From assembly GCA_965230015.1 (NCBI GenBank), contig CBDDKF010000003.1:380051-444050 (forward strand): 64,000 nt of DNA. Reading direction: 5' to 3'. The stretch is from JABSQH01 sp965230015. GTDB taxonomy: Bacteria; Actinomycetota; Acidimicrobiia; Acidimicrobiales; Ilumatobacteraceae. Below, piece after piece: positions 34,921 through 43,589 of this stretch. Position 1 is the stretch's first letter. Each line of letters opens with the position of its first letter. Made by a program: the position numbers and the translations under genes. The notes below the pieces were generated by a model. It had not been told where the DNA came from and did no database searches. It was given only the letters and a program-made list of their open reading frames with translations.

Positions 34921-36071
34921 TGCGCCGACGAGCGTCAGCCGGCGTGATGGCGGCGGCGCTCGCCATCGGCGCGTGCGGGAGCGACGACGCTTCGTCGTCC
35001 GCGCCATCATCATCATCATCATCCTCCTCCTCCTCCTCCGTCACAGCCTCGACGGCAGGAGACACCGCGCCCGTGACCGAGGCGGTCGCGACGTCATCGC
35101 CGGCCGACACCGCCACCGCCGACGATCAGTCGACGGCGTCGACGGCAGCGACCGATCCTGGCGTTCCGTCGACCACGGAGGGCACGGGCGCTTCCGACAC
35201 GTCGGCCGAGATCGCTCCGTCCACGTCGTCGCTGCGTGTCGATGTGGCGCTCGGCGGGAGTCTCCCGTCGGATCCCGACGTGATCGAGCAGCAGATTGAA
35301 CTCGACGCATACCTCGCCGAGCAGGGCGTCGAACCCGATCAAGCGTCGGCGTTGGCATACCTCGGCGGCGATCGAGGCCCGCACCTGGTGATCGAGAACG
35401 CGGTTATCGATCAGCAGGTGACGCAATGGCGCGACGACGGTGCTGGCGGCGGGATCAACGATGTTCAGGTCTTCTACTTGCTCGACGGAGCGGGACTCGA
35501 CGACGAGCAGGTCGCGGTGGCCATCGATTCGGCCCTGGCCGATGCCGGCTTCGACCCGCCCGAGCGTGGCATCGACGAACGCCAAGACGAACCCTTCATC
35601 GAGCTCGCCTACAGCATTCCGCCCGACGACGAGTTCACCGTCGAGATCTCGGGCCTGCCCGACGACCCCGACAGCGGGTTGATGAACGGGTTCCGCATAC
35701 GCACGCGGGCGACCTTCGCCGATGCCCCGCCACAGCTCGTGGCGCCGGTCGCGCCGCTCGAGTCGCGGCTCGACGCCGTCGGTGCCAGCGGGCCCGTGCT
35801 GCAGATCGAGACGGGCGCGAAGGCGTTTCCGTTTCCGTCGATCGATCGCGTGGTGATGCGCCTGACCGACGTGGCGCCAGCGGACTTCGAGCGGTACCTC
35901 GACGACCTCGAAGCGCAGTTGATCGCGACGTACGACGGCGACGTCGAGGTGCAAAGCAGAGACGAGGACTCCGCACGGTTCGCCACCGCTGGCGCAGGCG
36001 TCTACGAAGCGAAGCTCGACGACGAGCAGGTGACCGTGCGCCTCAACGATCGCATCTCCACCGCCGATTGA
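34920..36071 (+). CDS. Lipoprotein with poly-serine linker, unknown function
   Basis: 383 residues from ATG 34920, whose A is the last base of the previous gene's TGA. Lipobox ALAIGAC gives lipid Cys19. A Ser/Thr-rich linker (about 22-110) includes an 11-Ser run coded by a TCA/TCC microsatellite. The folded part (about 110-383) is acidic and contains LVIENAVIDQQVTQWRDDG and FRIRTRATFADAPPQL; I do not recognise it. Likely co-transcribed with the preceding lipoprotein. Confidence 0.75.
   Translation: MRRRASAGVMAAALAIGACGSDDASSSAPSSSSSSSSSSSVTASTAGDTAPVTEAVATSSPADTATADDQSTASTAATDPGVPSTTEGTGASDTSAEIAPSTSSLRVDVALGGSLPSDPDVIEQQIELDAYLAEQGVEPDQASALAYLGGDRGPHLVIENAVIDQQVTQWRDDGAGGGINDVQVFYLLDGAGLDDEQVAVAIDSALADAGFDPPERGIDERQDEPFIELAYSIPPDDEFTVEISGLPDDPDSGLMNGFRIRTRATFADAPPQLVAPVAPLESRLDAVGASGPVLQIETGAKAFPFPSIDRVVMRLTDVAPADFERYLDDLEAQLIATYDGDVEVQSRDEDSARFATAGAGVYEAKLDDEQVTVRLNDRISTAD
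35005..35039 (+). repeat. Trinucleotide microsatellite coding for poly-Ser
   Basis: Runs of CAT/TCA followed by CTC/TCC triplets within the lipoprotein linker. In-frame slippage would only change the number of serines. Confidence 0.85.
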
Positions 36072-36121
36072 TATCGGTGCGGGCCGGAACACCCTGGTGC
36101 GCGATCTTCTAGGGTCCGCGC

Positions 36122-37030
36122 ATGGAATCCCGCGGCGCCGTCGCTGGCCTCTTGCGCATCGTGCAGCTGAACGTCGGCTCGCTGATCGAACCCGAGTGGG
36201 AGCGGCGTCGGCACGAGATCGTCGCATGGCTCGATCGGCTCGACCCCGACGTGGTGTGTCTCGAGGAAGTGTGGGAGAGCGCGCACAGCCAGAACACGGC
36301 GAGCTGGCTCGCCGAGCACGCCGCCCGCGACTGGTATCACGTGTTCGGCGGCTTCCCGATGGGTTCCGGGCTGTCGTCCGACCCATCCGTGTTGTTCGGC
36401 TCCGCCGTGTTGTCTCGGTGGCCGGTCGACGGGCACATGCTGCACCGTCTGCCCACCGACCCAGCCGATGCCGGTCCGCTCGTCAACGGAGTGGGATGGG
36501 AACTGCTGCACGTGGTGACTGCCGGGCTCGATGTGTTCGCCTGCCACCTTGCACCTGCGCCGACCCATGGACTCCATCGGCAGCTGCAAGTCCTGGCGAT
36601 CGACGAACTGATCCGCGCCGCCCGAGGCGACAAGGATCCGGAACCCGTTCCTGGCGGACCACCGCGCCGGGCGGTGCCGGCGATCCTCTGTGGTGACTTC
36701 AACGCCGAGCCCGACAGCGACGAGATTCGATTCCTTTCGTCGCTCGCACCGCTCGATGGTCGAACGGCCTTCTATCAAGATGCCTGGCGGATGGCCGGAG
36801 ACGGTCCCGGGTACACCCAGGACTGGCGGGGCAACCCGATCGCTGCGGCGATGAACATCAACCGCAAGCGCATCGACTACGTGTTCGTCGGCGACCCGTT
36901 CCGGCGCGTCGGCGGTGCGGGTCGTATCGAGCGGGCAGAGCTCGCGTTCCACGAGCCACTCACCGGCATCGTCGCCAGCGACCACGCCGGGCTCGTGGTG
37001 GATGTTCGCTGGCCCGATCGCCCCGCTTGA
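36122..37030 (+). CDS. Endonuclease/exonuclease/phosphatase-family protein
   Basis: 302 residues. The fold's signatures are present: QLNVGSL at the start, CLEEVW with the metal-binding Glu, ILCGDFNAEPDSDE with the catalytic Asp and Asn, IDYVFVG, and the final SDHAGLVV with the catalytic Asp-His. Enzymes of this fold cleave phosphodiesters in DNA, lipids or inositol phosphates. No signal peptide is seen, so it is probably cytosolic; substrate undetermined. Confidence 0.85.
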   Translation: MESRGAVAGLLRIVQLNVGSLIEPEWERRRHEIVAWLDRLDPDVVCLEEVWESAHSQNTASWLAEHAARDWYHVFGGFPMGSGLSSDPSVLFGSAVLSRWPVDGHMLHRLPTDPADAGPLVNGVGWELLHVVTAGLDVFACHLAPAPTHGLHRQLQVLAIDELIRAARGDKDPEPVPGGPPRRAVPAILCGDFNAEPDSDEIRFLSSLAPLDGRTAFYQDAWRMAGDGPGYTQDWRGNPIAAAMNINRKRIDYVFVGDPFRRVGGAGRIERAELAFHEPLTGIVASDHAGLVVDVRWPDRPA

Positions 37031-37069
37031 TCCAGCGCGAGGTGGTGCGCACTGGCTACGTTGCCCCAG

Positions 37070-37777
37070 ATGCGCGCACTCCTCATCGCCCCGTTGCTGC
37101 TCCTGGTCGCCTGTGGAAGCGACGACGGTGGCGGTGGCGACGGCGATGCCGGGGCCTTCTGTGAGCAGATCTCGATTCTCCAGACAACGACGGCACCCGA
37201 CGAAGACATCAATCTCGATCAGTTCGACGCGTTGATCGACGTTGCTCCCAGCGAGGTGAGCGACGAGCTCGGCCTCCTGCGCGACGTGTTCGTGCAGATC
37301 GAGGAGGCGGGCGACGACGAAGACGCGCTGGCCGCGGTGTTTGCGTTGATCGGCGACCCGGAGTTCGAGCAGGCCAACATCACGCTCAACGAGTACGTGC
37401 TCGACGAGTGCGGCATCGATCTCGAGGAGACCGGTGATGAGGCCGATGCGATCGACACCGGTGACGACACCAGCAGTGGTGTTGGCGACGACGCAGACAT
37501 GATCGAAGCCGACGTGACCGAGTTCTCCCTCGATGGGATGCAGGCCTACGTCGCGACCAATTTCGGCGATCGCCCGTGGTCTGAAGAGATCAATTCGTGG
37601 GGCATCATCGGCGAATCGGAGGTCGAGGTCGGCGGCGACCTCGAGGCTGATGCCGACGAGATCTGCAACGCGCTCGTTGCATGGGCGGCGCCGCTCAACG
37701 CCGACGCCACCGTGGCGGTCACCGACCTTGCAGGCGACGTGACCTACGCCTCGGGCACGGCGGCCGACGGCTGCTGA
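37070..37777 (+). CDS. Acidic lipoprotein of unknown function
   Basis: 235 residues from ATG 37070 (a TTG 9 bases earlier is possible). Lipobox LLLVAC gives Cys15. A helical, highly acidic part with FCEQISILQ is followed by a Gly/Asp linker and a C-terminal domain (about 150-235) with YVATNFGDRPW and CNALVAWA. Three Cys in the mature chain. Not recognised. Its 3' end overlaps the convergent ABC membrane-domain gene by 34 bases. Confidence 0.75.
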   Translation: MRALLIAPLLLLVACGSDDGGGGDGDAGAFCEQISILQTTTAPDEDINLDQFDALIDVAPSEVSDELGLLRDVFVQIEEAGDDEDALAAVFALIGDPEFEQANITLNEYVLDECGIDLEETGDEADAIDTGDDTSSGVGDDADMIEADVTEFSLDGMQAYVATNFGDRPWSEEINSWGIIGESEVEVGGDLEADADEICNALVAWAAPLNADATVAVTDLAGDVTYASGTAADGC

Positions 37778-38646
37778 TCGGCCGCATTGCGCAAACGGTC
37801 GCCGATCTCGCCGAGGCGGATCAGCTGCTGGAGGTGCAGCGGCGCGGTGAGCACGTCCTCGATGAACTGCAACACATAGACCATCGAAGCGAACACGGCG
37901 CCGTACTGCGCGCCGTCTGACACGAGTTCGACCGGTGCGTAGATCAGCAGCGCGATCACGCCGACGAAGATCACGGCGTAGTTCATCGTCTCGAGATCGG
38001 ACAGCTTCACCCGCCACCGCATGAGGCTGCGGAAGTGGCCCAGGATCACCGGCGCGCTGGCGGTTTCGATCGAGTGCACCTGACGTTCGAGCTCGTCGTT
38101 GAAGCCGCGGTGTAACGAGGTGTTCCGGCGCGCGGTGGCGGCGTAGACGACGGCGACGAGCACGATCAGACCGAGTGCGGCTGCCCCGACGCCGACATCG
38201 GTGGCGAAGAGGATGAGGATCGTGCCGCCGATCGAGATCGCCGATCCGATGATCATCGGCATCGACTCCTCCATGAACTCGACGAACTCGACGAGCAGCG
38301 TCGAGCGCGCCGAGATCGTCGACACCGGCGCGCCGGCCGACTGCTCTCGCTCGACCATTTCGGTGGCGATCGTGCGATACATCGACGAGTAGGCCCGGGT
38401 GTCGAAAAACCGTCGGGCGGAGGCGATCACCAGCGCCACGGTGGTCAGGGTGGCGAGGCCGATGAGCCCGGCGTAGTCGTCGTCGATCAGCCCGTCGATC
38501 GTCCACCCGAGAAACAGTGGGAACAGCAGGAACGCCACCGATTCGAGCACGACCAGTGCGAGCGTTCCGGCGACGCGCCAACGGAAACGACGAGCGAGTG
38601 CCCCGACGCTCACAGGTCGGACGGGCTGCGCCGGTAGATTGTCCAT
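37744..38646 (-). CDS. ABC transporter six-transmembrane domain protein without ATPase domain
   Basis: 300 residues with six membrane segments and the type-1 exporter layout (FLLFPLFLGWTIDGL, FDTRAYSSMYRTIATEMVERE, LERQVHSIETA), but the chain stops where the nucleotide-binding domain should begin. No Walker motifs follow and no ATPase gene is adjacent, so it either borrows an ATPase or has another role. Divergent from a TetR gene whose operator covers its start codon. Confidence 0.8.
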   Translation of the reverse strand: MDNLPAQPVRPVSVGALARRFRWRVAGTLALVVLESVAFLLFPLFLGWTIDGLIDDDYAGLIGLATLTTVALVIASARRFFDTRAYSSMYRTIATEMVEREQSAGAPVSTISARSTLLVEFVEFMEESMPMIIGSAISIGGTILILFATDVGVGAAALGLIVLVAVVYAATARRNTSLHRGFNDELERQVHSIETASAPVILGHFRSLMRWRVKLSDLETMNYAVIFVGVIALLIYAPVELVSDGAQYGAVFASMVYVLQFIEDVLTAPLHLQQLIRLGEIGDRLRNAADQQPSAAVPEA

Positions 38647-38658
38647 TTGTATAATCTA
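38635..38658. promoter_or_regulatory. Shared operator/promoter of the TetR and ABC-domain genes
   Basis: Inverted repeat TAGATT (38635-38640) - N12 - AATCTA (38653-38658). A perfect TATAAT (-10) at 38650-38655 faces the TetR gene, predicting a transcript that starts 2-4 bases before its ATG. The dyad spans this -10 and the ABC-domain gene's start codon (38646-38644), so one regulator could block both. Confidence 0.7.
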
Positions 38659-38664
38659 TCGCTG

Positions 38665-39240
38665 ATGCCGCGGCCCGACATCAGTGATCAGCGACGTGGA
38701 GAGATCATCGACGCCTTCGCGTCGTGCGTCACGGAGCTGGGCCTCGACGCGTCGACGTTGCAGCGGGTGGCCGATCGTGCGGGCGTGCACAAGAGCATCA
38801 TCCGCCACTACGTCGGCAGTCGCGACGACCTCGTGACCGCCCTCGTCGGTCGGTCGCTCGATCGATACCGCGCCGCGTCCGACGCCGCGCTGGCCGGGGC
38901 CGGCGACAACCCGCGCCGCCGTCTCGATGCGTACATCGACTCGCTGTTCATCGATGAGGACCCATATGAAGGTGCGTTGTTCAGTGCGCTGACCCGCCAG
39001 GGTTCCCCTCACCGTGAGGCGGGGGCGTACGTCGACGAGCAGCTCCGCCGCGAGGGCGCACGGCTCGTCGGGCTATTGGCTGCGGCGTATCCCGATGCGG
39101 CCCGCGACGTACTCGCGGTGATCGCCGACGGCATCGGCGCGATGTCGCTCGCGGCCAGCGAATCGATGGGCGCAACGCCCGCGGAAGCCGACCGATTACG
39201 CCTGGCCAGCCATCGTCTTGCGGCGACCGCTGTGGGCTAG
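38665..39240 (+). CDS. TetR/AcrR-family transcriptional regulator
   Basis: 191 residues from ATG 38665; a TTG at 38647 is less likely because it would place coding sequence over the -10. HTH at 8-52: IIDAFASCVTELGLDASTLQRVADRAGVHKSIIRHYVGSRDDL contains the expected tri-helix. Ligand-binding domain follows. Likely represses itself and the divergent ABC membrane-domain gene. Followed by a good terminator. Confidence 0.9.
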   Translation: MPRPDISDQRRGEIIDAFASCVTELGLDASTLQRVADRAGVHKSIIRHYVGSRDDLVTALVGRSLDRYRAASDAALAGAGDNPRRRLDAYIDSLFIDEDPYEGALFSALTRQGSPHREAGAYVDEQLRREGARLVGLLAAAYPDAARDVLAVIADGIGAMSLAASESMGATPAEADRLRLASHRLAATAVG

Positions 39241-39245
39241 GCGAT

Positions 39246-39270
39246 CAACGAGACTCGTTGTTTCGATTTT
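39246..39270 (+). terminator. Rho-independent terminator after the TetR gene
   Basis: CAACGAG-A-CTCGTTG stem (39246-39260) immediately followed by TTTCGATTTT. It begins 6 bases after the stop. One of the few classical U-tailed terminators in this GC-rich part. Confidence 0.8.
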
Positions 39271-39318
39271 GGGGTGGCGTTCAGGCTGCGCAGAGGTGGC
39301 GGTTCGTACGATCGCTGC

Positions 39319-40059
39319 ATGAAACGGCCCATCTCCCTCCTCGTTCTCGCCTGCGGATCCGTTGTGCTCGCCGCGTGCGGCGGCGCAGCGACGAGCAGTA
39401 CCCCATCGGCAGGATCCCAGGCGGCTGACGCCGTCGTCGACGATGGCGCCGCGCTCGGCTTTGCGGATCTCGACGGCGATGACGTCGCCGAAGACGTCAG
39501 CGATGACGTCGGCGGCGACGACGCCAGCGCGAGCGACCTCGATGGCGCAGACGACGACGCGTCCGGCGACGACATGGCAACGTTCGCCACGCCGATCGGC
39601 GCGGCGGGAGTCGTGGAACTCGCGGTGTCCGGTGACTCGGTAGCGCTGATCGATGTGCAGCTCAGCGACGGATGGGACGAGACGAACCGCTCGACGAGCG
39701 ACGGCGAGATCGAGCTCGACCTGCGATCGGCGACCACCTCGATCGACGTCGATGCCGAGATCGAGTCGAACACCGTGCTCGAGGTCGAGGTCGACACCGA
39801 GTGGCAGATGGCGGCTGGCGCCTACATCGAGTCGACGATCGCCGGCGACGTCACGCTCGTGTTCGATGGCGACGCAGTGACCGTCGCGGCGATCGACCTG
39901 GTCGACGGCTGGACCGTCACTGGGCAGAGCGGCGACGACGACGAGATCACGGTGACGCTCACTCATGCATCGAGCGGCGACACGGTGCGTATCGACGCCG
40001 AGTTCGACGACGGGCGCGGCGACATCGACACCCGGACGCGTATCACCATCGCCGGGTGA
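39319..40059 (+). CDS. Acidic lipoprotein of unknown function
   Basis: 246 residues from ATG 39319. Lipobox VVLAAC gives Cys20. A very acidic Asp-Gly-rich stretch (50-95) precedes an all-beta domain with repeating patterns such as LSDGWDETNRSTSDGEIELDL and LVDGWTVTGQSGDDDEITVTL, which look like two copies of the same ~90-residue unit. This internal repeat suggests a two-domain beta sandwich. Function not recognised. The helicase gene starts 26 bases later. Confidence 0.75.
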   Translation: MKRPISLLVLACGSVVLAACGGAATSSTPSAGSQAADAVVDDGAALGFADLDGDDVAEDVSDDVGGDDASASDLDGADDDASGDDMATFATPIGAAGVVELAVSGDSVALIDVQLSDGWDETNRSTSDGEIELDLRSATTSIDVDAEIESNTVLEVEVDTEWQMAAGAYIESTIAGDVTLVFDGDAVTVAAIDLVDGWTVTGQSGDDDEITVTLTHASSGDTVRIDAEFDDGRGDIDTRTRITIAG

Positions 40060-40085
40060 CACCCGCTCCGTAGAGTGGCCGGGAG

Positions 40086-43000
40086 ATGAGCGACTCCCGA
40101 CTGTTCGACGAGCCGATCGACGCCGACGAGATTCCGCACCCCGCTGAGACCGCCGATGCGGCCGCAGCGGCACGCGGGCCGTCACCTTTTCGTGAGGGCC
40201 TCAACCCCGATCAGCTCGACGCGGTGGTGCACGAGGGCGGGCCGCTCCTCGTGGTTGCCGGTGCCGGGTCGGGGAAGACGCGGGTGCTGACCCATCGCAT
40301 CGCCAACTTGGTCCACGAAGGCGTGCCGCCGTCGAAGATCCTGGCGATCACCTTCACCAACAAAGCCGCGGCCGAGATGCGCGAGCGACTCGTGGAGTTG
40401 GTCGGCCCTGCGGTGCGGGCGATGTGGGTGTCGACATTCCACTCGGCGTGCGTGCGCATCTTGCGGGCCAACGGCGAGTTGCTCGGGTACCCACGCCAGT
40501 TCTCGATCTACGACGCCGCCGACGCCAACCGGCTGACCGGCTATGTGATCCGCGACCTCGCCCTCGACCCGAAACGCTTCGCGCCGCGCGCGGTGCATGC
40601 GCGGATCAGCTTGTGGAAGAACGAGCTGGTTCTGCCCGCGCAGGCCACCGCCGAGGCCGGCAACATCTTCGAGCGCAAGCACGCCGAGATCTACACCGAG
40701 TACCAAGCCCGGCTCCTCAAGGCCGGTGCGATGGACTTCGACGACCTGCTGGTCAACGCGGTCCGCCTGTTCCGTGAACACGGCGACGTGCTCGAGCACT
40801 ACCGCCAGCGGTTCGCCCACATCTGTGTCGACGAGTACCAAGACACCAACAAGGCGCAGAACGATCTGGTGCTCCTGCTCGCCGGCGGCCATCGCAACGT
40901 GTGCGTCGTGGGTGACACGGATCAATGCCTTCCCCCGGGAACGATGATCGCCACGCCGGGCGGGCACCAGCCGATCGAGTCCCTTGCGGTCGGCGACGAA
41001 GTCGTCGGGGCATCTGGGCAGGCGACACCCCATCCGGCCCGGGTGACCTACGTCCACGAGGGCCGATATCAGGGTGACATCGTCACGGTCGGGACCGATG
41101 CGTCAACGGTCACGGCGACGCCCGAGCATCTGATCCCCGCACGCCTCGTGCCTCAACCGGGGCGGCATCTGGTGTACCTCATGTATCGCGCCGACCGCGG
41201 ATGGCGGGTCGGACGTACGACCGGTGCGCGCCCGAGTCGGGCGGGGCACGTGCAGCACGGTCTGTTCGTGCGATCGAACCAGGAACACGCAGACGCGATC
41301 TGGGTCCTGCATGTCTGCGACTCACTCGCGGAGGCGGCCTACTTCGAGGCCATTTACGCCGCGACGTACGGTCTGCCGACGGCCTGTTTCCACGCCCAGG
41401 GTCGGGCGCTCGCAATGGACGACGAGCAGCTCAGCCGGTTGTACGACCGCCTCGACACCGAGCAGGGTGCCAAGGCCTTGATGGCCGATCTCCAGCTCAG
41501 CGAGGAATTCCCACACCATCGCCCGCAGAACGGTGCACGTCGCCAGGTGGTCAACCTCACGATGTTCTCCGATCGGCGAACAGCGATCGGATACCACCGC
41601 GTCCAGTGGTCATCGAACCGCCAGGACGTGATCGACCGACTGCAGTCGGCGGGGGTGAAGTTGCGGGCCAGCAAGCACCGGTCGCTGCGCTACGAGACGT
41701 CGTGGAAGGACTATCGCCGTGCCCTCGCCGACGCACAGCGGATCTCTGCACTCGGTGGGCTCGCCATTCGTCGTCGACTCGCGCTCGATGGCGTGACCTA
41801 CGACCTCATGCCCGCAGCGCACCTGACCCCCGGGATGGAGGTGCTGTTGCTTGACGAGTCCGCTGATGAACCGAAGTGGGTTACTGCCACGGTGGACAGC
41901 ACCGAGCGGCAGCCCTACGACGGGCCGGTGTACGACCTCGAAGTCGACCGGTGCCACACGTACTCGGCCAACGGAATGCTCGTGCACAACAGCGTCTACG
42001 CCTTCCGCGGCGCCGACTTCCGCAACATTCTCGAGTTCGAAGACGCCTTCCCCGACGTCACCACGATCGTGCTCGACCAGAACTACCGCAGCACGCAGAC
42101 CATCCTCGACGCCGCCAACGCGGTGATCGACCACAACCAGGAGCGCAAGCCGAAGTCGCTGTGGACCGATGGCGACAAGGGCGATCGGATCGTGCGCTAC
42201 TTCGCCGACGACGAAGGCGATGAAGCGACCTTCGTCGCCTCCACTGCACGCCAGCTGCAACGCGACGATGCGATCAACTGGCGCGAGATGGCGGTGCTGT
42301 ACCGCACCAACGCGCAGAGCCGTGTGATCGAAGAAGCGTTCATGCGCGTCGGTGTGCCCTACAAGGTGGTCGGCGGCACTCGGTTCTACGACCGCCGCGA
42401 GGTGAAAGACGCCATGGCCTATCTGCGTGCGGTGGTCAACCCGGCCGACGAGGTCAGCGTGAAGCGGGTGCTCAACGTGCCCAAGCGCGGCGTGGGCGAC
42501 GCCAGCGTGGCCAAGCTCGACGACTTCGCTGCGGCCAATGGGCTCGCCTTCGCCGATGCGCTGCGGCGGGCCGACGAGGCCGGAGTGAGTGGCCCGGCAG
42601 TCCGTGGCATCGCCTCGTTCGTCGAGCTGCTCGACACGCTCGATGCGGTCGCCGCCGACCCCGACCAGGGCCCCGCCGACGTGCTGCAGGGTGCCCTCGA
42701 TGGCTCGGGCTATCTCGCCGAACTCGAAGCCGAAGACACCGTCGAGTCGCACGGCCGAGTGGAGAACCTCGGCGAGCTCGTTGGGTCGGCGCGCGAGTTC
42801 ACCGTGATCGACGAGTTCCTCGAGCAGGTGTCGCTCGTGGCCGACACCGACGAGTTGCCCGACGGCGAGGTCGACGACGAAGTGGTGCTGATGACGTTGC
42901 ACTCGGCCAAGGGCCTCGAGTTTCCCGTGGTGTTTCTGATCGGCGTGGAAGAGGGTGTGTTCCCGCACATCCGGGCGCTCACCGAGCCGGCCGAGATGGA

Positions 43001-43529
43001 GGAGGAGCGACGTCTCGCCTACGTCGGCATCACCCGGGCGATGCACCGGCTGTACATGAGCCATGCGTGGAGCCGGCAGTTGTTCGGGTCCACCCAGTAC
43101 AACCCGCCGTCGCGATTCTTCGACGAGATCCCCGAGCAGCTCGTCGACACGATGGGCAACCAGTCGGGGCGCACCAGCTACGGCCGTCAGAGCTATCGAT
43201 CGCGCGACAGCGACCCGCCGCCGTACCGTCGTGGTCGCGTCGGTTCGCGCGACATCAACGCCGACGTGCAGCGCGATCGCGAGTCGGCACACCGTGAGCG
43301 CGTGGTCGACGCCGCCATCCGGGCCGGATCATCGAAGAGCCCCGAGCCATCGAACTCCCAAGAGCTTGGGCTGCGCGTCGGTGACGACGTGGAGCACCCG
43401 GCATTCGGCGAGGGCGTGATCATCGACATCACGGGTGAGGGTGACAAGGCCGAAGCCACGGTGAACTTCGCCGGAGTAGGGAGCAAACACCTCGCACTGG
43501 CGTGGGCACCGCTCAAGCGGAGAGGGTAA
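40086..43529 (+). CDS. pcrA: PcrA/UvrD-type ATP-dependent DNA helicase containing an intein
   Basis: 1147 codons; after removal of the intein (residues 281-635) the helicase is 792 residues, the normal PcrA size. Motif I AGAGSGKTR with Lys64; motif II DEYQD (249-253); motif III is split between VVGDTDQ and SVYAFRGAD; motif IV-VI follow, including LHSAKGLEFPVVFLIG and RRLAYVGITRA. The C-terminus has the Tudor-like element VGDDVEHPAFGEGVIIDI that in PcrA contacts RNA polymerase. 3'-5' helicase in nucleotide excision repair, mismatch repair and replication-conflict clearing. The host protein is only functional after protein splicing. Confidence 0.96.
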   Translation: MSDSRLFDEPIDADEIPHPAETADAAAAARGPSPFREGLNPDQLDAVVHEGGPLLVVAGAGSGKTRVLTHRIANLVHEGVPPSKILAITFTNKAAAEMRERLVELVGPAVRAMWVSTFHSACVRILRANGELLGYPRQFSIYDAADANRLTGYVIRDLALDPKRFAPRAVHARISLWKNELVLPAQATAEAGNIFERKHAEIYTEYQARLLKAGAMDFDDLLVNAVRLFREHGDVLEHYRQRFAHICVDEYQDTNKAQNDLVLLLAGGHRNVCVVGDTDQCLPPGTMIATPGGHQPIESLAVGDEVVGASGQATPHPARVTYVHEGRYQGDIVTVGTDASTVTATPEHLIPARLVPQPGRHLVYLMYRADRGWRVGRTTGARPSRAGHVQHGLFVRSNQEHADAIWVLHVCDSLAEAAYFEAIYAATYGLPTACFHAQGRALAMDDEQLSRLYDRLDTEQGAKALMADLQLSEEFPHHRPQNGARRQVVNLTMFSDRRTAIGYHRVQWSSNRQDVIDRLQSAGVKLRASKHRSLRYETSWKDYRRALADAQRISALGGLAIRRRLALDGVTYDLMPAAHLTPGMEVLLLDESADEPKWVTATVDSTERQPYDGPVYDLEVDRCHTYSANGMLVHNSVYAFRGADFRNILEFEDAFPDVTTIVLDQNYRSTQTILDAANAVIDHNQERKPKSLWTDGDKGDRIVRYFADDEGDEATFVASTARQLQRDDAINWREMAVLYRTNAQSRVIEEAFMRVGVPYKVVGGTRFYDRREVKDAMAYLRAVVNPADEVSVKRVLNVPKRGVGDASVAKLDDFAAANGLAFADALRRADEAGVSGPAVRGIASFVELLDTLDAVAADPDQGPADVLQGALDGSGYLAELEAEDTVESHGRVENLGELVGSAREFTVIDEFLEQVSLVADTDELPDGEVDDEVVLMTLHSAKGLEFPVVFLIGVEEGVFPHIRALTEPAEMEEERRLAYVGITRAMHRLYMSHAWSRQLFGSTQYNPPSRFFDEIPEQLVDTMGNQSGRTSYGRQSYRSRDSDPPPYRRGRVGSRDINADVQRDRESAHRERVVDAAIRAGSSKSPEPSNSQELGLRVGDDVEHPAFGEGVIIDITGEGDKAEATVNFAGVGSKHLALAWAPLKRRG
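40926..41990 (+). mobile_element. Intein in PcrA helicase motif III, with a GIY-YIG-like endonuclease region
   Basis: 355 residues. It starts with Cys (CLPPGTMIATPGG, block A), has TVTATPEHLI (block B with Thr and His), and ends YDLEVDRCHTYSANGMLVHN (block F and the terminal His-Asn, block G), followed by Ser as the +1 residue. Insertion is between Gln and Ser of motif III. The middle (about residues 360-440 of the ORF) reads VYLMYR...WRVGRTTG...YFEAIYAATYG, which resembles a GIY-YIG nuclease; no LAGLIDADG motif is seen. Splicing residues all look intact, so it should splice. The endonuclease assignment is inference. Confidence 0.9.
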
Positions 43530-43589
43530 AGAAGCGGTAGGGCCCAACGACCCCTGCCCGCACGAGCTCGGTCTGGCAGACTGCGCAGG

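Noticed and set aside
40926..41990. LAGLIDADG homing endonuclease in the intein
   Set aside because: No paired LAGLIDADG-type dodecapeptides could be found; the middle looks more like GIY-YIG.
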